Source: Elusimicrobia bacterium GWA2_62_23 (GTDB lineage: Bacteria > Elusimicrobiota > Elusimicrobia > Elusimicrobiales > UBA9959). Taken from it: a DNA stretch of 64,000 nucleotides. Positions 41,206 to 51,300 of this stretch are shown here, piece after piece. The stretch's first letter is position 1, and each line of letters begins with the position of its first letter. The position numbers were made by a program, and so were the translations under genes. The notes below the pieces were generated by a model. The model was given only the letters and a program-made list of their open reading frames with translations, was not told the DNA's origin and searched no databases. Location: contig MGTV01000039.1 in NCBI GenBank assembly GCA_001799635.1, forward strand, positions 1 through 64,000. Reading direction: 5' to 3'.

Positions 41206-42241
41206 AGCGCTTACCGAATTCGAAGCCCTTGAAATAGAGCCGCTCATCGCCGACCGGCCGGCCGAGCCGCGGGATTCCTCGCGGCTGCTGGCCGTGAACC
41301 GCTCCGACGGCAGCCTCACCCACTTGCGCTTCAGGGACCTTCCCTCCCGGCTGGGCCCCTCGGACCTGCTGGTGCTCAACCGCAGCAAGGTCTGGAAAGC
41401 CCGCCTGGCCGCGGCCAAGCCCACCGGCGGCAAGTCCGAGATCCTGCTGATGGCCCCTTCCACAGCCGACGGCCTCACCTGGACGGGCCTCTGCCGCAAG
41501 GTGCTGCCCGGGCAGTTCCTGGAGTGCGCGGGCGGCGCGAAGGCGGAATGCCTGGCCCGCAACGCCGACGGCAGCTATTCTTTCCGTTTCTCTACCCCGG
41601 TGGACGAGGCCTATCTCCTGGCCAACGGTGCCGTGCCGCTGCCGCAGTACATCCTCAACGCCCGCAAGCGCCGCGGCGCCGAAGCGCCCGCCGACGAGGA
41701 GAAGTACCAGACGGTTTACGCCGCCGAGGCGGGTTCCATCGCCGCCCACACCGCGGGCTTTCATTTTACGCCGGACCTTTTCGAGCGCCTGGCCGCGGCC
41801 GGCGTGAAGAAAACCTTCGTGACCCTGCATATCGGCTGGGGCACGTTCAAGCCGGTGCGCGCCGAGGACCCGGCCGCCCACGTGATGATGGAAGAGACCT
41901 GTTTCGTTCCCGAGGAGACCGCGGCCCTGGTCAACGCCCACCGGGCGGCCGGCGGCCGCGTGATCGCCGTGGGGACCTCCTCCATGCGTACCCTGGAGAC
42001 TTTTACCGGCGAGGACGGGACGCTGAAGGCGGGCTCGGGCAAGGCCGGCCTGTTCATCCGGCCGGGCTACAGGTTCAAGTCGGCGGGGGCCTTCATTACG
42101 AACCTGCACGTGCCGGATTCGGCCCCCCTCTACATGACCGCCGCCTTCGCCGGCCGCGACCTGCTTTTTAAAGCGTATTCGGAAGCCGTTAAGGAAAAGT
42201 ACCGCTTCTACTCCTACGGCGACTCGATGATAGTTCTGTAG
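41198..42241 (+). CDS. queA: S-adenosylmethionine:tRNA ribosyltransferase-isomerase
   Basis: 347 residues. Transfers and isomerises the ribosyl moiety of SAM onto preQ1 in tRNA to give epoxyqueuosine. Motifs: PAEPRDSSRLLAVNRSDGSL, PSDLLVLNRSKVWKARL, YQTVYAAEAGSIAAHTAGFHF, VTLHIGWGTFKPVRAED, and the C-terminal TNLHVPDSAPLYMTAAFAG plus FYSYGDSMIV. Starts eight bases inside the SpoIID-like gene. In many genomes it lies directly before tgt; here the two are separated by a 350-bp structured non-coding element. Confidence 0.97.
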   Translation: MSEALTEFEALEIEPLIADRPAEPRDSSRLLAVNRSDGSLTHLRFRDLPSRLGPSDLLVLNRSKVWKARLAAAKPTGGKSEILLMAPSTADGLTWTGLCRKVLPGQFLECAGGAKAECLARNADGSYSFRFSTPVDEAYLLANGAVPLPQYILNARKRRGAEAPADEEKYQTVYAAEAGSIAAHTAGFHFTPDLFERLAAAGVKKTFVTLHIGWGTFKPVRAEDPAAHVMMEETCFVPEETAALVNAHRAAGGRVIAVGTSSMRTLETFTGEDGTLKAGSGKAGLFIRPGYRFKSAGAFITNLHVPDSAPLYMTAAFAGRDLLFKAYSEAVKEKYRFYSYGDSMIVL

Positions 42242-42266
42242 TTGGCGCTGTGGTGAGTCGGTCCGG

Positions 42267-42375
42267 CCGAGGTGTTATTCCGCTCGCCAGGACTGCAGGG
42301 AACCGTTGCGCGGTTCCCCTCCAACCTGCGGTTGGAGCCTCCCTTCCCCAACTGGCGCTCGGAACAACACCTCGG
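42267..42375. repeat. Structured intergenic element A: long hairpin enclosing two perfect stem-loops
   Basis: A 23-nt outer arm (starts CCGAGGTGTTATTCC, 42267-42289) pairs with 42353-42375 (ends GGAACAACACCTCGG) at 20 of 23 positions. Inside are two perfect 8-bp hairpins: GGGAACCG-TTGCG-CGGTTCCC (42298-42318) and CTCCAACC-TGC-GGTTGGAG (42319-42337). This is a multi-branched fold. It is near-palindromic, so the strand is undetermined. No ORF fits. Confidence 0.75.
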
Positions 42376-42407
42376 CCGTCCCTCTGCGGCAGGCCGAATA
42401 ACAGGAG

Positions 42408-42532
42408 CGGGTGGCGAGGGTGTGCCTTCCGAGGGATTTCCCGGAAGCCCGAGCTTGCGTAAGCGCGAGGGCTGAGGGATAAACGGCGCGCACGGTGTGC
42501 GCGACCGTGTGCCCGAGGAAGGCATACCCTCG
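42408..42532. repeat. Structured intergenic element B with 16-bp inverted ends
   Basis: CGAGGGTGTGCCTTCC (42415-42430) is the inverted repeat of GGAAGGCATACCCTCG (42517-42532) with one G-T-tolerated mismatch. Between them sit CGCGCAC-GGT-GTGCGCG (42487-42503) and a smaller GCTTGCGTAAGC hairpin. Its left end, CGGGTGGCGAGGG onward, is repeated at 5142-5170. Together with element A it fills the whole queA-tgt gap (42242-42591), where no gene is evident. Confidence 0.7.
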
Positions 42533-42579
42533 ACAGGACCCGCGCACTTGCAGGCCGGCCGAAGCGAAGTTGGACTTAA

Positions 42580-43731
<1,152 letters not shown>

Positions 43732-43762
43732 CCCCGCTATATTATTAATAAGATTAAAAATT

Positions 43763-43771
43763 TGTTAGAAT
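43763..43771 (+). promoter_or_regulatory. Extended -10 promoter of yajC-secDF
   Basis: TGTTAGAAT (TGn-TAGAAT) in the AT-rich gap after tgt; start near 43778 gives a 25-nt leader including GGAGGA before ATG 43803. Confidence 0.55.
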
Positions 43772-43802
43772 ATTTCCGCACTAAGTCGACGACGGAGGAA
43801 CA

Positions 43803-44078
43803 ATGAACCAGAACGGCGCTCTCATGCAGCTTATCCCTTTCGTGGCCGTGGCCGCGATATTTTATTTCCTGCTTATCCGCCCCCAGCAGAAACAGATGAA
43901 AGAGACCAAGAAGATGCTGGAGGCCCTCAAGCCCGGCGATAGGGTCATCACCCGCGGCGGCCTGATAGGCGTGATCACCTCCCTGAAGGAAGACGAAGTG
44001 GAAGTGGAGATCGCCAAGGGCGTGAAGGCGGTTTTCACCCGCAGCGCGGTCGGCGCGGTCATGAACGCGGTGAAATGA
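43803..44078 (+). CDS. yajC: Preprotein translocase accessory subunit YajC
   Basis: 91 residues. Single N-terminal membrane helix (LIPFVAVAAIFYFLLI) followed by RPQQKQMKETKKMLEALKPGD and the small beta domain DRVITRGGLIGVITSL and VEVEIAKGVKAVFTRSAV. Associates with SecDF at the inner membrane. Standard position between tgt and secD. Confidence 0.95.
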   Translation: MNQNGALMQLIPFVAVAAIFYFLLIRPQQKQMKETKKMLEALKPGDRVITRGGLIGVITSLKEDEVEVEIAKGVKAVFTRSAVGAVMNAVK

Positions 44079-44100
44079 ACCTGACAAGGAGCCATAGCAA

Positions 44101-45534
44101 ATGAACAAATTACACTGGAAGATAGGCACCGTCCTGGGACTGCTCATCCTCTCGTTCTGGCTGCTGTACCCCTCCGTGGAGTGGTATACCAAGACCAACG
44201 ACGAGAGGGCCAAGACCGAGGCCATGCGCATGCGCCCCAAGCGCATCCTGAACCTGGGCCTGGACCTGCGCGGCGGCACCCACCTGCTGCTCGAGCTGGA
44301 CGTTGAAAAGCTCGAGAAGAAGGAAAAACTCAACGACGCCATGACCCGCGCCATCGAGATCATCCGCAACCGCGTGGACCAGTACGGCGTGGGCGAAACC
44401 CCCATCTCCCGCCAGGGCGAGCGCTGGATCTCCGTGGACCTGCCCGGCATCTCCAACACCGAGGAAGCCGAGAACCTCATCGGCAAGACCGCCCTGCTGG
44501 AATTCCGTCTGGTCAACACTTCCTCCGAGGCGCAGGCGGTGCTGTCCAAAGTGGACGGCATGGACGAGCCCCCCTTCGACAAGAAAGGCGCGCTCCTCCC
44601 CGAGATCGCCAAACTGATGCCCAAGAACTCCATCCTGCGCAAGGCCGCCCCCGGACCCGAAGGCGAGAAGGCCCGCTACTACGTGCTTGAGGCCGTAGTG
44701 CCCGTGACGGGCGCCTACCTGGAGAGCGCCCGCGTGGAGACCGACCAGCAGTTCGGCACCCCGAGCATCGGCTTCACCTTCAACAAGGAAGGCGGCAAGC
44801 TGTTCGAGGAGTTCACCGGCGCCAACGTCAACAAATACCTGGCCATCGTCCTCGACGACGTGGTGCACTCCGCGCCCGTCATCAAAAGCCGCATAGGCGG
44901 CGGCTCGGGCGTCATCGAAGGCAGCTTCACCATGGAAGAGGCCCGCAACCTGGCCATCATCCTGCGCGCCGGCGCCCTGCCGGCCCCGGTCAATATCATC
45001 GAGAAGCGCGTGGTCGGCCCCGGCCTCGGCGAAGACTCCATCAAGAAGGGCGTCTCGGCCGCGATGATAGGCTTCATCCTGGTCATAGCCTTCATGCTGG
45101 TGTACTACCGCGCCGGCGGCTTCGTGGCCGACATAGCGCTGGCCCTGAACTTCGTGTTCCTGGCCGCCGCGATGAGTTACTTCGGCGCCACCCTGACGCT
45201 GCCCGGCATAGCCGGCATCATCCTGTCGCTCGCCATGGCCATAGACGCGAACGTCCTCATCCTTGAGCGCATGCGCGAGGAACTGGCGCTGGCCAAGCCG
45301 GTGGCGATGATCATCCCCGTCTCCTACGACAAGGCCTGGAGCGCCATCCTGGACTCGAACGTGACCACCTGGATAGCGGCCATCTTCCTGTTCCAGTTCG
45401 GCTCCGGCCCCGTGAAGGGTTTCGCCGTAACGCTGACCATCGGCCTCTTGGTCGGTATGTTCACCTCGGTCTTCGTGACCAGGGCGATCTATGAATTCTG
45501 GCTCACGTCCAATCCCAAGGAGCTCAGCATATGA
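44101..45534 (+). CDS. secD: Protein translocase subunit SecD
   Basis: 477 residues. Uses proton motive force to pull exported proteins through SecYEG. N-terminal TM, LGLDLRGGTHLLLELDVE (the D1 motif), IIRNRVDQYGVGETPISRQG and a P1 head domain (RWISVDLPGISNTEEAENLI), then five C-terminal helices with GPGLGEDSIKKGVSAAMIGF, the GIAGIILSLAMAIDANVLILERMRE proton-path motif, and VTTWIAAIFLFQFGSGPVKGF. Stop overlaps the secF start by four bases. Confidence 0.97.
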   Translation: MNKLHWKIGTVLGLLILSFWLLYPSVEWYTKTNDERAKTEAMRMRPKRILNLGLDLRGGTHLLLELDVEKLEKKEKLNDAMTRAIEIIRNRVDQYGVGETPISRQGERWISVDLPGISNTEEAENLIGKTALLEFRLVNTSSEAQAVLSKVDGMDEPPFDKKGALLPEIAKLMPKNSILRKAAPGPEGEKARYYVLEAVVPVTGAYLESARVETDQQFGTPSIGFTFNKEGGKLFEEFTGANVNKYLAIVLDDVVHSAPVIKSRIGGGSGVIEGSFTMEEARNLAIILRAGALPAPVNIIEKRVVGPGLGEDSIKKGVSAAMIGFILVIAFMLVYYRAGGFVADIALALNFVFLAAAMSYFGATLTLPGIAGIILSLAMAIDANVLILERMREELALAKPVAMIIPVSYDKAWSAILDSNVTTWIAAIFLFQFGSGPVKGFAVTLTIGLLVGMFTSVFVTRAIYEFWLTSNPKELSI

Positions 45535-46430
45535 TGGTACTCATCAGGAAAACGAATATAGACTTCATCGCCAAGCGCTTCGTGTTCTTCGCGATCTCCG
45601 GCGTAATGCTGGCCGCCGGCGCGGCCTCCATGGCCGCCAAGGGCCTGAACCTCGGCCTCGACTTCACCGGCGGGACGCTCCTGCAGGTGCGTTTCGAGGC
45701 GCCGGTGACCACCGCGCAGGTGCGCGAAGCCATGGTCAAGGCGGGCCTCGAGACCTCCATCCAGAGCTTCACCGGCCGCAACGCCTACCAGATCAAGGTG
45801 AAGGGCTCGCAGGAGAAGGTCAACGAGATCTCCGACAAGATCATGGCCGGCTTCACCGCCGCCTTCCCCGGCAATAAGTTCGCCGAGGAAAAGCGCGACT
45901 ACGTGGGCCCCGTGGTGGGCCGCGACCTCGCCAAGAAGGCCCTGTTCGCCATGATCCTGTCGCTGTTCGGCATCATCGTGTACGTGGCTTTCCGCTTCGC
46001 CAACCCCGTCTGGGGCGCGGCCGGCGTGCTGGCCCTGCTGCACGACGTGTTCGTGGCCGCGGGCGCTCTCTCCATCACCAACCGCGAGATCGACCTGGTG
46101 ATAGTGGCGGCCCTGCTGACCATAGCCGGTTATTCCATCAACGACACCATCGTCATCTTCGACCGCATGCGCGAGAACCTGCGCATGTTCCCCAAGATGG
46201 CCCTGGGCCAGCTGGTGAACACCAGCATCAACGAGACGCTCTCGCGCACGCTGCTGACCAACCTTACCGTGCTCGCGGTGGTGGCCATCCTGTTTGTATT
46301 CGGCGGCGAGGTCATAAACAACTTCGCTTTCACCATGCTCATAGGCAGCGTCTGCGGCACCTATTCCACCATCGCCATAGCCACCCCGCTGGTGTACCAG
46401 TGGGAGAGGAAGACCCCGCACCACAAGTGA
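45531..46430 (+). CDS. secF: Protein translocase subunit SecF
   Basis: 299 residues, six helices. LNLGLDFTGGTLLQVRFEAP (motif equivalent to SecD D1), VVGRDLAKKALFAMILSLFG, ALLHDVFVAAGALSI, and AALLTIAGYSINDTIVIFDR with MRENLRMFP; C-terminal NETLSRTLLTNLTVLAVVAI. Forms the SecDF complex. The GYSINDTIV motif and DFTGG are as expected. Confidence 0.97.
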   Translation: MMVLIRKTNIDFIAKRFVFFAISGVMLAAGAASMAAKGLNLGLDFTGGTLLQVRFEAPVTTAQVREAMVKAGLETSIQSFTGRNAYQIKVKGSQEKVNEISDKIMAGFTAAFPGNKFAEEKRDYVGPVVGRDLAKKALFAMILSLFGIIVYVAFRFANPVWGAAGVLALLHDVFVAAGALSITNREIDLVIVAALLTIAGYSINDTIVIFDRMRENLRMFPKMALGQLVNTSINETLSRTLLTNLTVLAVVAILFVFGGEVINNFAFTMLIGSVCGTYSTIAIATPLVYQWERKTPHHK

Positions 46431-46454
46431 CCTGCTTCAGGCGAGGATAATTCA

Positions 46455-47081
46455 GTGAGGAAGATAAAGAAGTTCCGCATCCCGGTCTACTCCTACGAAG
46501 TGCTGCGCAAGGCGCGCAAGCATAAGCTGGACCTCGCCGCGGCGGGCCTCGCCGACGAAACCGCCGTGCGCGAGCACGCTTCGGCCCTGGCCGCGGCCCT
46601 CGAGCCGGCGGTGGTCTTCGAATACCTGCCCGCCGAGGACGAGGCCGCCGTTAAGATCAACGGCGCCGCGGGCTTGCCTCTTACCGCCGCCATCCTCACC
46701 CTCGGCAAGAGCTTCGAGGCCAAGCTGGAGAACCCCCCCGACGAAACGCACAAGCGCCTCGGGCGCATCGCGGCCCAGGTCTTCATGCAGACGGCCGTGG
46801 GCGTGACCTCGGAGCTGGCCGTGCGCGAGGCCGAGCCGGAGGGCTTCGAACTCGGCCCCGCCGTCTACATCTCCTCCTGTCCCGAACCGGAACTGCCCGC
46901 GAAGGAATCCACGGCGGTCCCGCTCTTCGAGAACGAACTTATAAAGAGCCTTTTCGTCCGGCTGGAGGCCTCGAAGATAGGCGTCTCCTTCGACACGGGC
47001 GCCTTCGATCCCAAGTATTCCGCGGTGTTCGCCTTCCCCTGGCTTTCCAAGAAAAAGAAAAAGGCCGCGGCTAAAAAGTAA
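46455..47081 (+). CDS. Hypothetical protein between secF and waaA
   Basis: 208 residues, soluble, no signal peptide. GTG start at 46455, with GAGGA upstream. N-terminus KKFRIPVYSYEVLRKARKH; middle alpha/beta segments (LEPAVVFEYLPAEDEAAVKI; RLGRIAAQVFMQTAVGVTSEL); C-terminus ends in a lysine run (WLSKKKKKAAAKK). I recognise no family. Codon use and GC match neighbours, and the close spacing (24 bases after secF, seven before waaA) shows it belongs to the transcript. It may be a lineage-specific protein. Confidence 0.65.
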   Translation: MRKIKKFRIPVYSYEVLRKARKHKLDLAAAGLADETAVREHASALAAALEPAVVFEYLPAEDEAAVKINGAAGLPLTAAILTLGKSFEAKLENPPDETHKRLGRIAAQVFMQTAVGVTSELAVREAEPEGFELGPAVYISSCPEPELPAKESTAVPLFENELIKSLFVRLEASKIGVSFDTGAFDPKYSAVFAFPWLSKKKKKAAAKK

Positions 47082-47088
47082 CCCCACG

Positions 47089-48354
47089 ATGGGCTACCTG
47101 CTCCTCCTTACCTACAGCCTGCTGGCGCCGGCCATAGCCGCGCTCTACGCGGTCTTCTTCCTGCTTTCCCCCCGCCGTTCGCTCATGAAGGCGCTGGCCG
47201 GGGAGCTGGGCGAGCGCCTGGGCCTCGGTGCCGAAAGCTGTCCGCGGGGCGCGGTCTGGATACACGCGGCCTCCATGGGCGAGGTAAAGGCCGTGGCCCG
47301 CCTGGCCCCGGAACTGGCCGCCGCCCTGAAGGCCCCGCTCCTCATAACCTCCTCCACCGCCTCCGGCCGGGCCGAGGGCGCCAAGCTGGGCGTGGCGCGC
47401 CTGGCCCCGCTGGATTTCTATCCCGCCGCCGCTAATTTCATAAATACGGTAAAGCCGCGCGCGCTGGTGCTGGTGGAGACCGAGATCTGGCCCGCCACGC
47501 TGTTCGCAGCGGCGCGAGCCGGCGTGCCTGTCTTCATGGTGAACGCCCGCCTCTCCGGCGGCACCCTGGGGCTCTACAAAACCATTTCCCCGCTCACGCG
47601 CCTGGCCTTCTCTGGCGTCAGGCGGGTCCTTGCCCAGACCGCGGCGGACGCCGGGCGCTTCCGCCAATTGGCGGGCCTCGCGGACAAGGTGGAAGAGACC
47701 GGCAACCTCAAGCACGACATGCTGGGCGTTTGCGCCTCCGGCCAGGACAAGGTGCGCGAATTCCTGGACGCCTCCGACTGGAGCGGCTGCCCGGTCTTCA
47801 CCGCGGGCAGCACCCATCCCGGGGAAGAGCCGGTGATCATAGACGCCTGGCTGGAAGCCAGGAAAAAGGTCCCGGTGCTTAAACTGGTAATGGTACCGCG
47901 CCATCCCGAGCGCCTGGCGGAAACCGAGCGCGTCTTAAAGGCCAGGAGCGCCCCCTTCATGCGCTGGTCGGACCATCTGGTCCCGGAGGCCACGGACTGC
48001 CTGCTGGTGGACGCCATGGGGCTGTTGCAGGGCTTCTACGCGGTCTCCTCGGTCTGTTTCGTGGGCGGCACGCTGGACGCTACCGGCGGCCACAACCTGC
48101 TGGAGCCGGCGCTGTTCTCCAAGCCGGCCCTGTTCGGCCCCAATTACCGCAATGCCCGCCACGCCGGGGACACCCTTATAAAAGCAGAAGGCGGTTTCGT
48201 CGTCGAAACCGCCCCCGCGCTGGCCGAAAAGCTTTCCACACTCCTCACCGACACCGCCGCTATGGCGGCGGCGAAGAAAAACGCCGCGCAAGCCCTTACG
48301 AGCCTGCGCGGCGCTACCGCCAAAACAATTTCAACTATAACTTCGCTTCTATAG
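47089..48354 (+). CDS. waaA: 3-deoxy-D-manno-octulosonic acid (Kdo) transferase
   Basis: 421 residues. Adds Kdo from CMP-Kdo to lipid IVA. N-terminal membrane anchor (YLLLLTYSLLAPAIAALYAV), then AVWIHAASMGEVKAVARLAPEL (catalytic-Glu region), TASGRAEGAKL, RALVLVETEIWPATLFAA, NARLSGGTLGLYK and the donor-side FTAGSTHPGEEPVIIDAW, VPRHPERLAET and FVGGTLDATGGHNLLEPALF. Standard GT30 enzyme. Its substrate-supplying partner kdsB is at 61.7 kb. Convergent with the surface-protein gene five bases away. Confidence 0.96.
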   Translation: MGYLLLLTYSLLAPAIAALYAVFFLLSPRRSLMKALAGELGERLGLGAESCPRGAVWIHAASMGEVKAVARLAPELAAALKAPLLITSSTASGRAEGAKLGVARLAPLDFYPAAANFINTVKPRALVLVETEIWPATLFAAARAGVPVFMVNARLSGGTLGLYKTISPLTRLAFSGVRRVLAQTAADAGRFRQLAGLADKVEETGNLKHDMLGVCASGQDKVREFLDASDWSGCPVFTAGSTHPGEEPVIIDAWLEARKKVPVLKLVMVPRHPERLAETERVLKARSAPFMRWSDHLVPEATDCLLVDAMGLLQGFYAVSSVCFVGGTLDATGGHNLLEPALFSKPALFGPNYRNARHAGDTLIKAEGGFVVETAPALAEKLSTLLTDTAAMAAAKKNAAQALTSLRGATAKTISTITSLL

Positions 48355-48359
48355 CTCCT

Positions 48360-51300
48360 CTACGGCGTCGCCACGCAGGTGCAGCCGGAGGCCGTAGGCG
48401 CGTCCGAGCACTGCCCCAGCACCCCGCTGCTCTGCCAGCAGACCACTTTGCCGGAAGTGCCATTATTGGCCATCGCGCTGGCGGTATCTGCGTTGCCGGT
48501 CAGGTTGGCGCTGATGGTTCCGGCGGAGAAATTGCCGGAGGCGTCGCGCAGCACTATGGTGCCGTTGCTGGTGGTGCTGGCGCCGTGGGCCGAAGTGGAG
48601 CCGGTGTGGGTGTTAAGTTCAGCCTGGGTCGCCACGTCATAGCAGGACTCCGCGGTGCCGTCGGCGGCGATGCCCAGGGGCGCGTTGCCGGCGCCGCAGT
48701 TGCCAGGGTTAAGGGTGAGCGCCCCGGCCGACCCCGCCGTGGTGGCCGAGTTGGCGTTGCCGTTGAGGTCCGCGGTAATGGTGCCCGCCACGAAGTTGCC
48801 GGAACCGTCGCGCATGACGATGCGGCTGGCGGTGTTGAGGTTGGTAGCGCTGTGTGCCGAGGTGGCGCCGGTGTGGGTATCCAGTTCTCCCTGGGTGGCC
48901 ACGTCAAAACAGCTCTGGGCGGTGCCGTCGGCCGTAACGCCCAGAGGAGCCTGGCCCGAGGAACAGTTGTTCGGGTCCGCGGCCAGGGTGGTGGCGGTGC
49001 CCGCCGTGGTTGCGTTGCCGCTCAGGTCCGCGGTGATGGTGCCCGCCACGAAGTTGCCGGAACCGTCGCGCATGACGATGCGGCTGGCGGTGTTGAGGTT
49101 GGTAGCGCTGTGCACCGAGGTGGCGCCGGTGTGGGTGTCCAGTTCGCTCTGCGTTCCCACGTCGAAGCAGGACTCCGAGGCTCCGGCGGCGTCCACGCCC
49201 AGCGGCGCCTGGCCGGAAGAACAGTTGCTGCCGTTGGCCGCCAGGGCCGAGGCCGTGGGGGCGTTGCCGGTGGCGCTGCCGGTGCCGCCGTAAGCGGTGC
49301 CCAGGGGGCTCGCCAGCTGCAGCACGCCGGCCGTGGTAAAGGTGGATCTGGTGACGCCCTGGCCGAACTGGGCGTTGCCGTTCACGTCGAAGGTGGTGTA
49401 CGGGGAATTGGTGGCTACGCCGGTCTTCTTGGCGGTGCCGGTGGAGAGGAATACGTCCCCGGAAACTATCAGGCCCGAGAACTGGGCGGCCGAGGCCGAG
49501 CGCTGTATCAGGGAGCCGTCGAAGATGATGGACCCGGCCACCAGCAGGTCGTCCACGCCGTTCGAGCCGTAGGTGCTGTACGGCGTGCCTACCAGCAGGT
49601 CGCCGCCGCGTACGTTCAGCTTTGAGACCGGGGTCAGCGTGCCGATGCCGATATTGCCGCCAGAGTCCACCACGAGGCCGTCCACCGAGCCGGAGCGCAG
49701 CACCACGCTGCCTCCCCCGCCCAGGGTGTTGGCCGCCACTATGGCGTCTCCGGCGTTGGAGATGCCGGTGGCGGAACCGATCACAGCGGCGGTGTTCATG
49801 GTGGTGCCGTCCGCGAAAACTATGCCGTTGGAGGTCGCCCCGGCTATGCGCAGGGAGCCGTTGACCGTCATCTTGTAGGTGGAATCCGAAACCGCGGCGC
49901 CTATGCCCACGTTGCCCACCCCCGAACTGACGTAGATGGCCGGCGTGCTGTTGTAGCCGGTGGAGATCCAGACCACGCTGTTCTGGATCCGGTAATAGGT
50001 TGCGTCCGCCAGCGTCTTGGTGGAACCGGCTATCACCATACCCAGGTTAACGCCGCCGTGGCTGCCTATGTTCCCGGCTTCCGCCGCTCCGCGGTAGAAG
50101 GCCAGGCGGGAATTCGCGGAATCTCCTCCTACCAGGTAGGCGTAGGTGTTCTGAGTAGAGTATTCGGGCTTGTTGTCTCCGACCTGCAGGTAACGCAGTC
50201 CGGGGAAGTCGAAGTCCCTCATGGCCACGCCCAGGCGGGCGGGTGTCAGCACGTCGCTGGACACCGAGACCTGGTTGTTGAAAGTGTTCTGGCCGGTAAA
50301 AGTCTGGGTGGAGGCCAGGTAGGCCGGGAAACCGGCCGTTGAACCTATGCCGCCGGTCACGGTCAGGGTGCCGTAGACCGTGGTGCTGGTCAGGTAGACG
50401 TTCCTGTTGTACCCGTTGGCTGTAAAATCCCCGCTGACCCCCACGTTGGATGAGAACGCGGCCGTGGCGGCGATGATGCCGTAGTCCGATCTGACGCTGC
50501 CGCGCACGTGCAGCTTCTCGCGCGGGGTGTCGGTGCCTACGCCTACGAAATAAGGGTTATTCTGCTGCAGCAGCAGGTGGGTGGCGTTGGCGGCCCGGAG
50601 CTCGTTGGCGGCCGCGGGCCAGCCGGAGTAGGCGCCGGCCGAGACGGCGCTGGCGAGCAGGCCGGTATTGGTGTGCATATCGCCCGCCACGTCCAGGCGG
50701 TAAGCGGGGGCGGCGGTGTTGATGCCTATGTTGCCGTCCGTATGCACGTGCAGGCGCTCCGCGCCGTTTGAATAGAGGCCGAGGATGTTGTCCACCTCGC
50801 CAAGGGCGATATATTCGCCGTTCGCGCCGGTCACTCGGCCGCCTTCCACTATCAGGTTCTCCTTTATGTTCACCTCGCCGTCAGCGCGGTCATAAATACC
50901 CTCGTTGCCTACGAAGATGGAGCCGTTCACGTCCAGCTTGCCGTTGGGCGAGGCGGTGCCTATGCCCATGCGGCCGTTGTTCAGGATGCGGGCGCGCTCG
51001 CCGGAAGGGTTGGAGAAGATCAGGTCGCCGGTGAAATTGTTGTCCGAGTCGTAGACTATGGTGGCGTCGTCGAAAGCCGAGACGTTGCTGGCGGAACCTA
51101 CGCCTGCCGCCGTCATTACGCTGCCGTTGGGGAAGATGATGGAGCCGCCGGTCAGCAGCTGCAACGAGCCGTTCACGGTGAGCTTGTTCGTGGGGTTGAG
51201 CGTCCCGATGCCCACGTTGGACTCCGCGACGGTGGCTAGCAGGACCTGGTAGGCGGCGGTGAAGGTTGAGACGGACACGGAGGCCCCGTCCTCCAGCTTC

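Noticed and set aside
42267-42375. Integron attC site
   Set aside because: The palindromic fold is suggestive, but the R'/R'' core arrangement (RYYYAAC left, GTTRRRY right) is not present and there is no integrase or cassette array.
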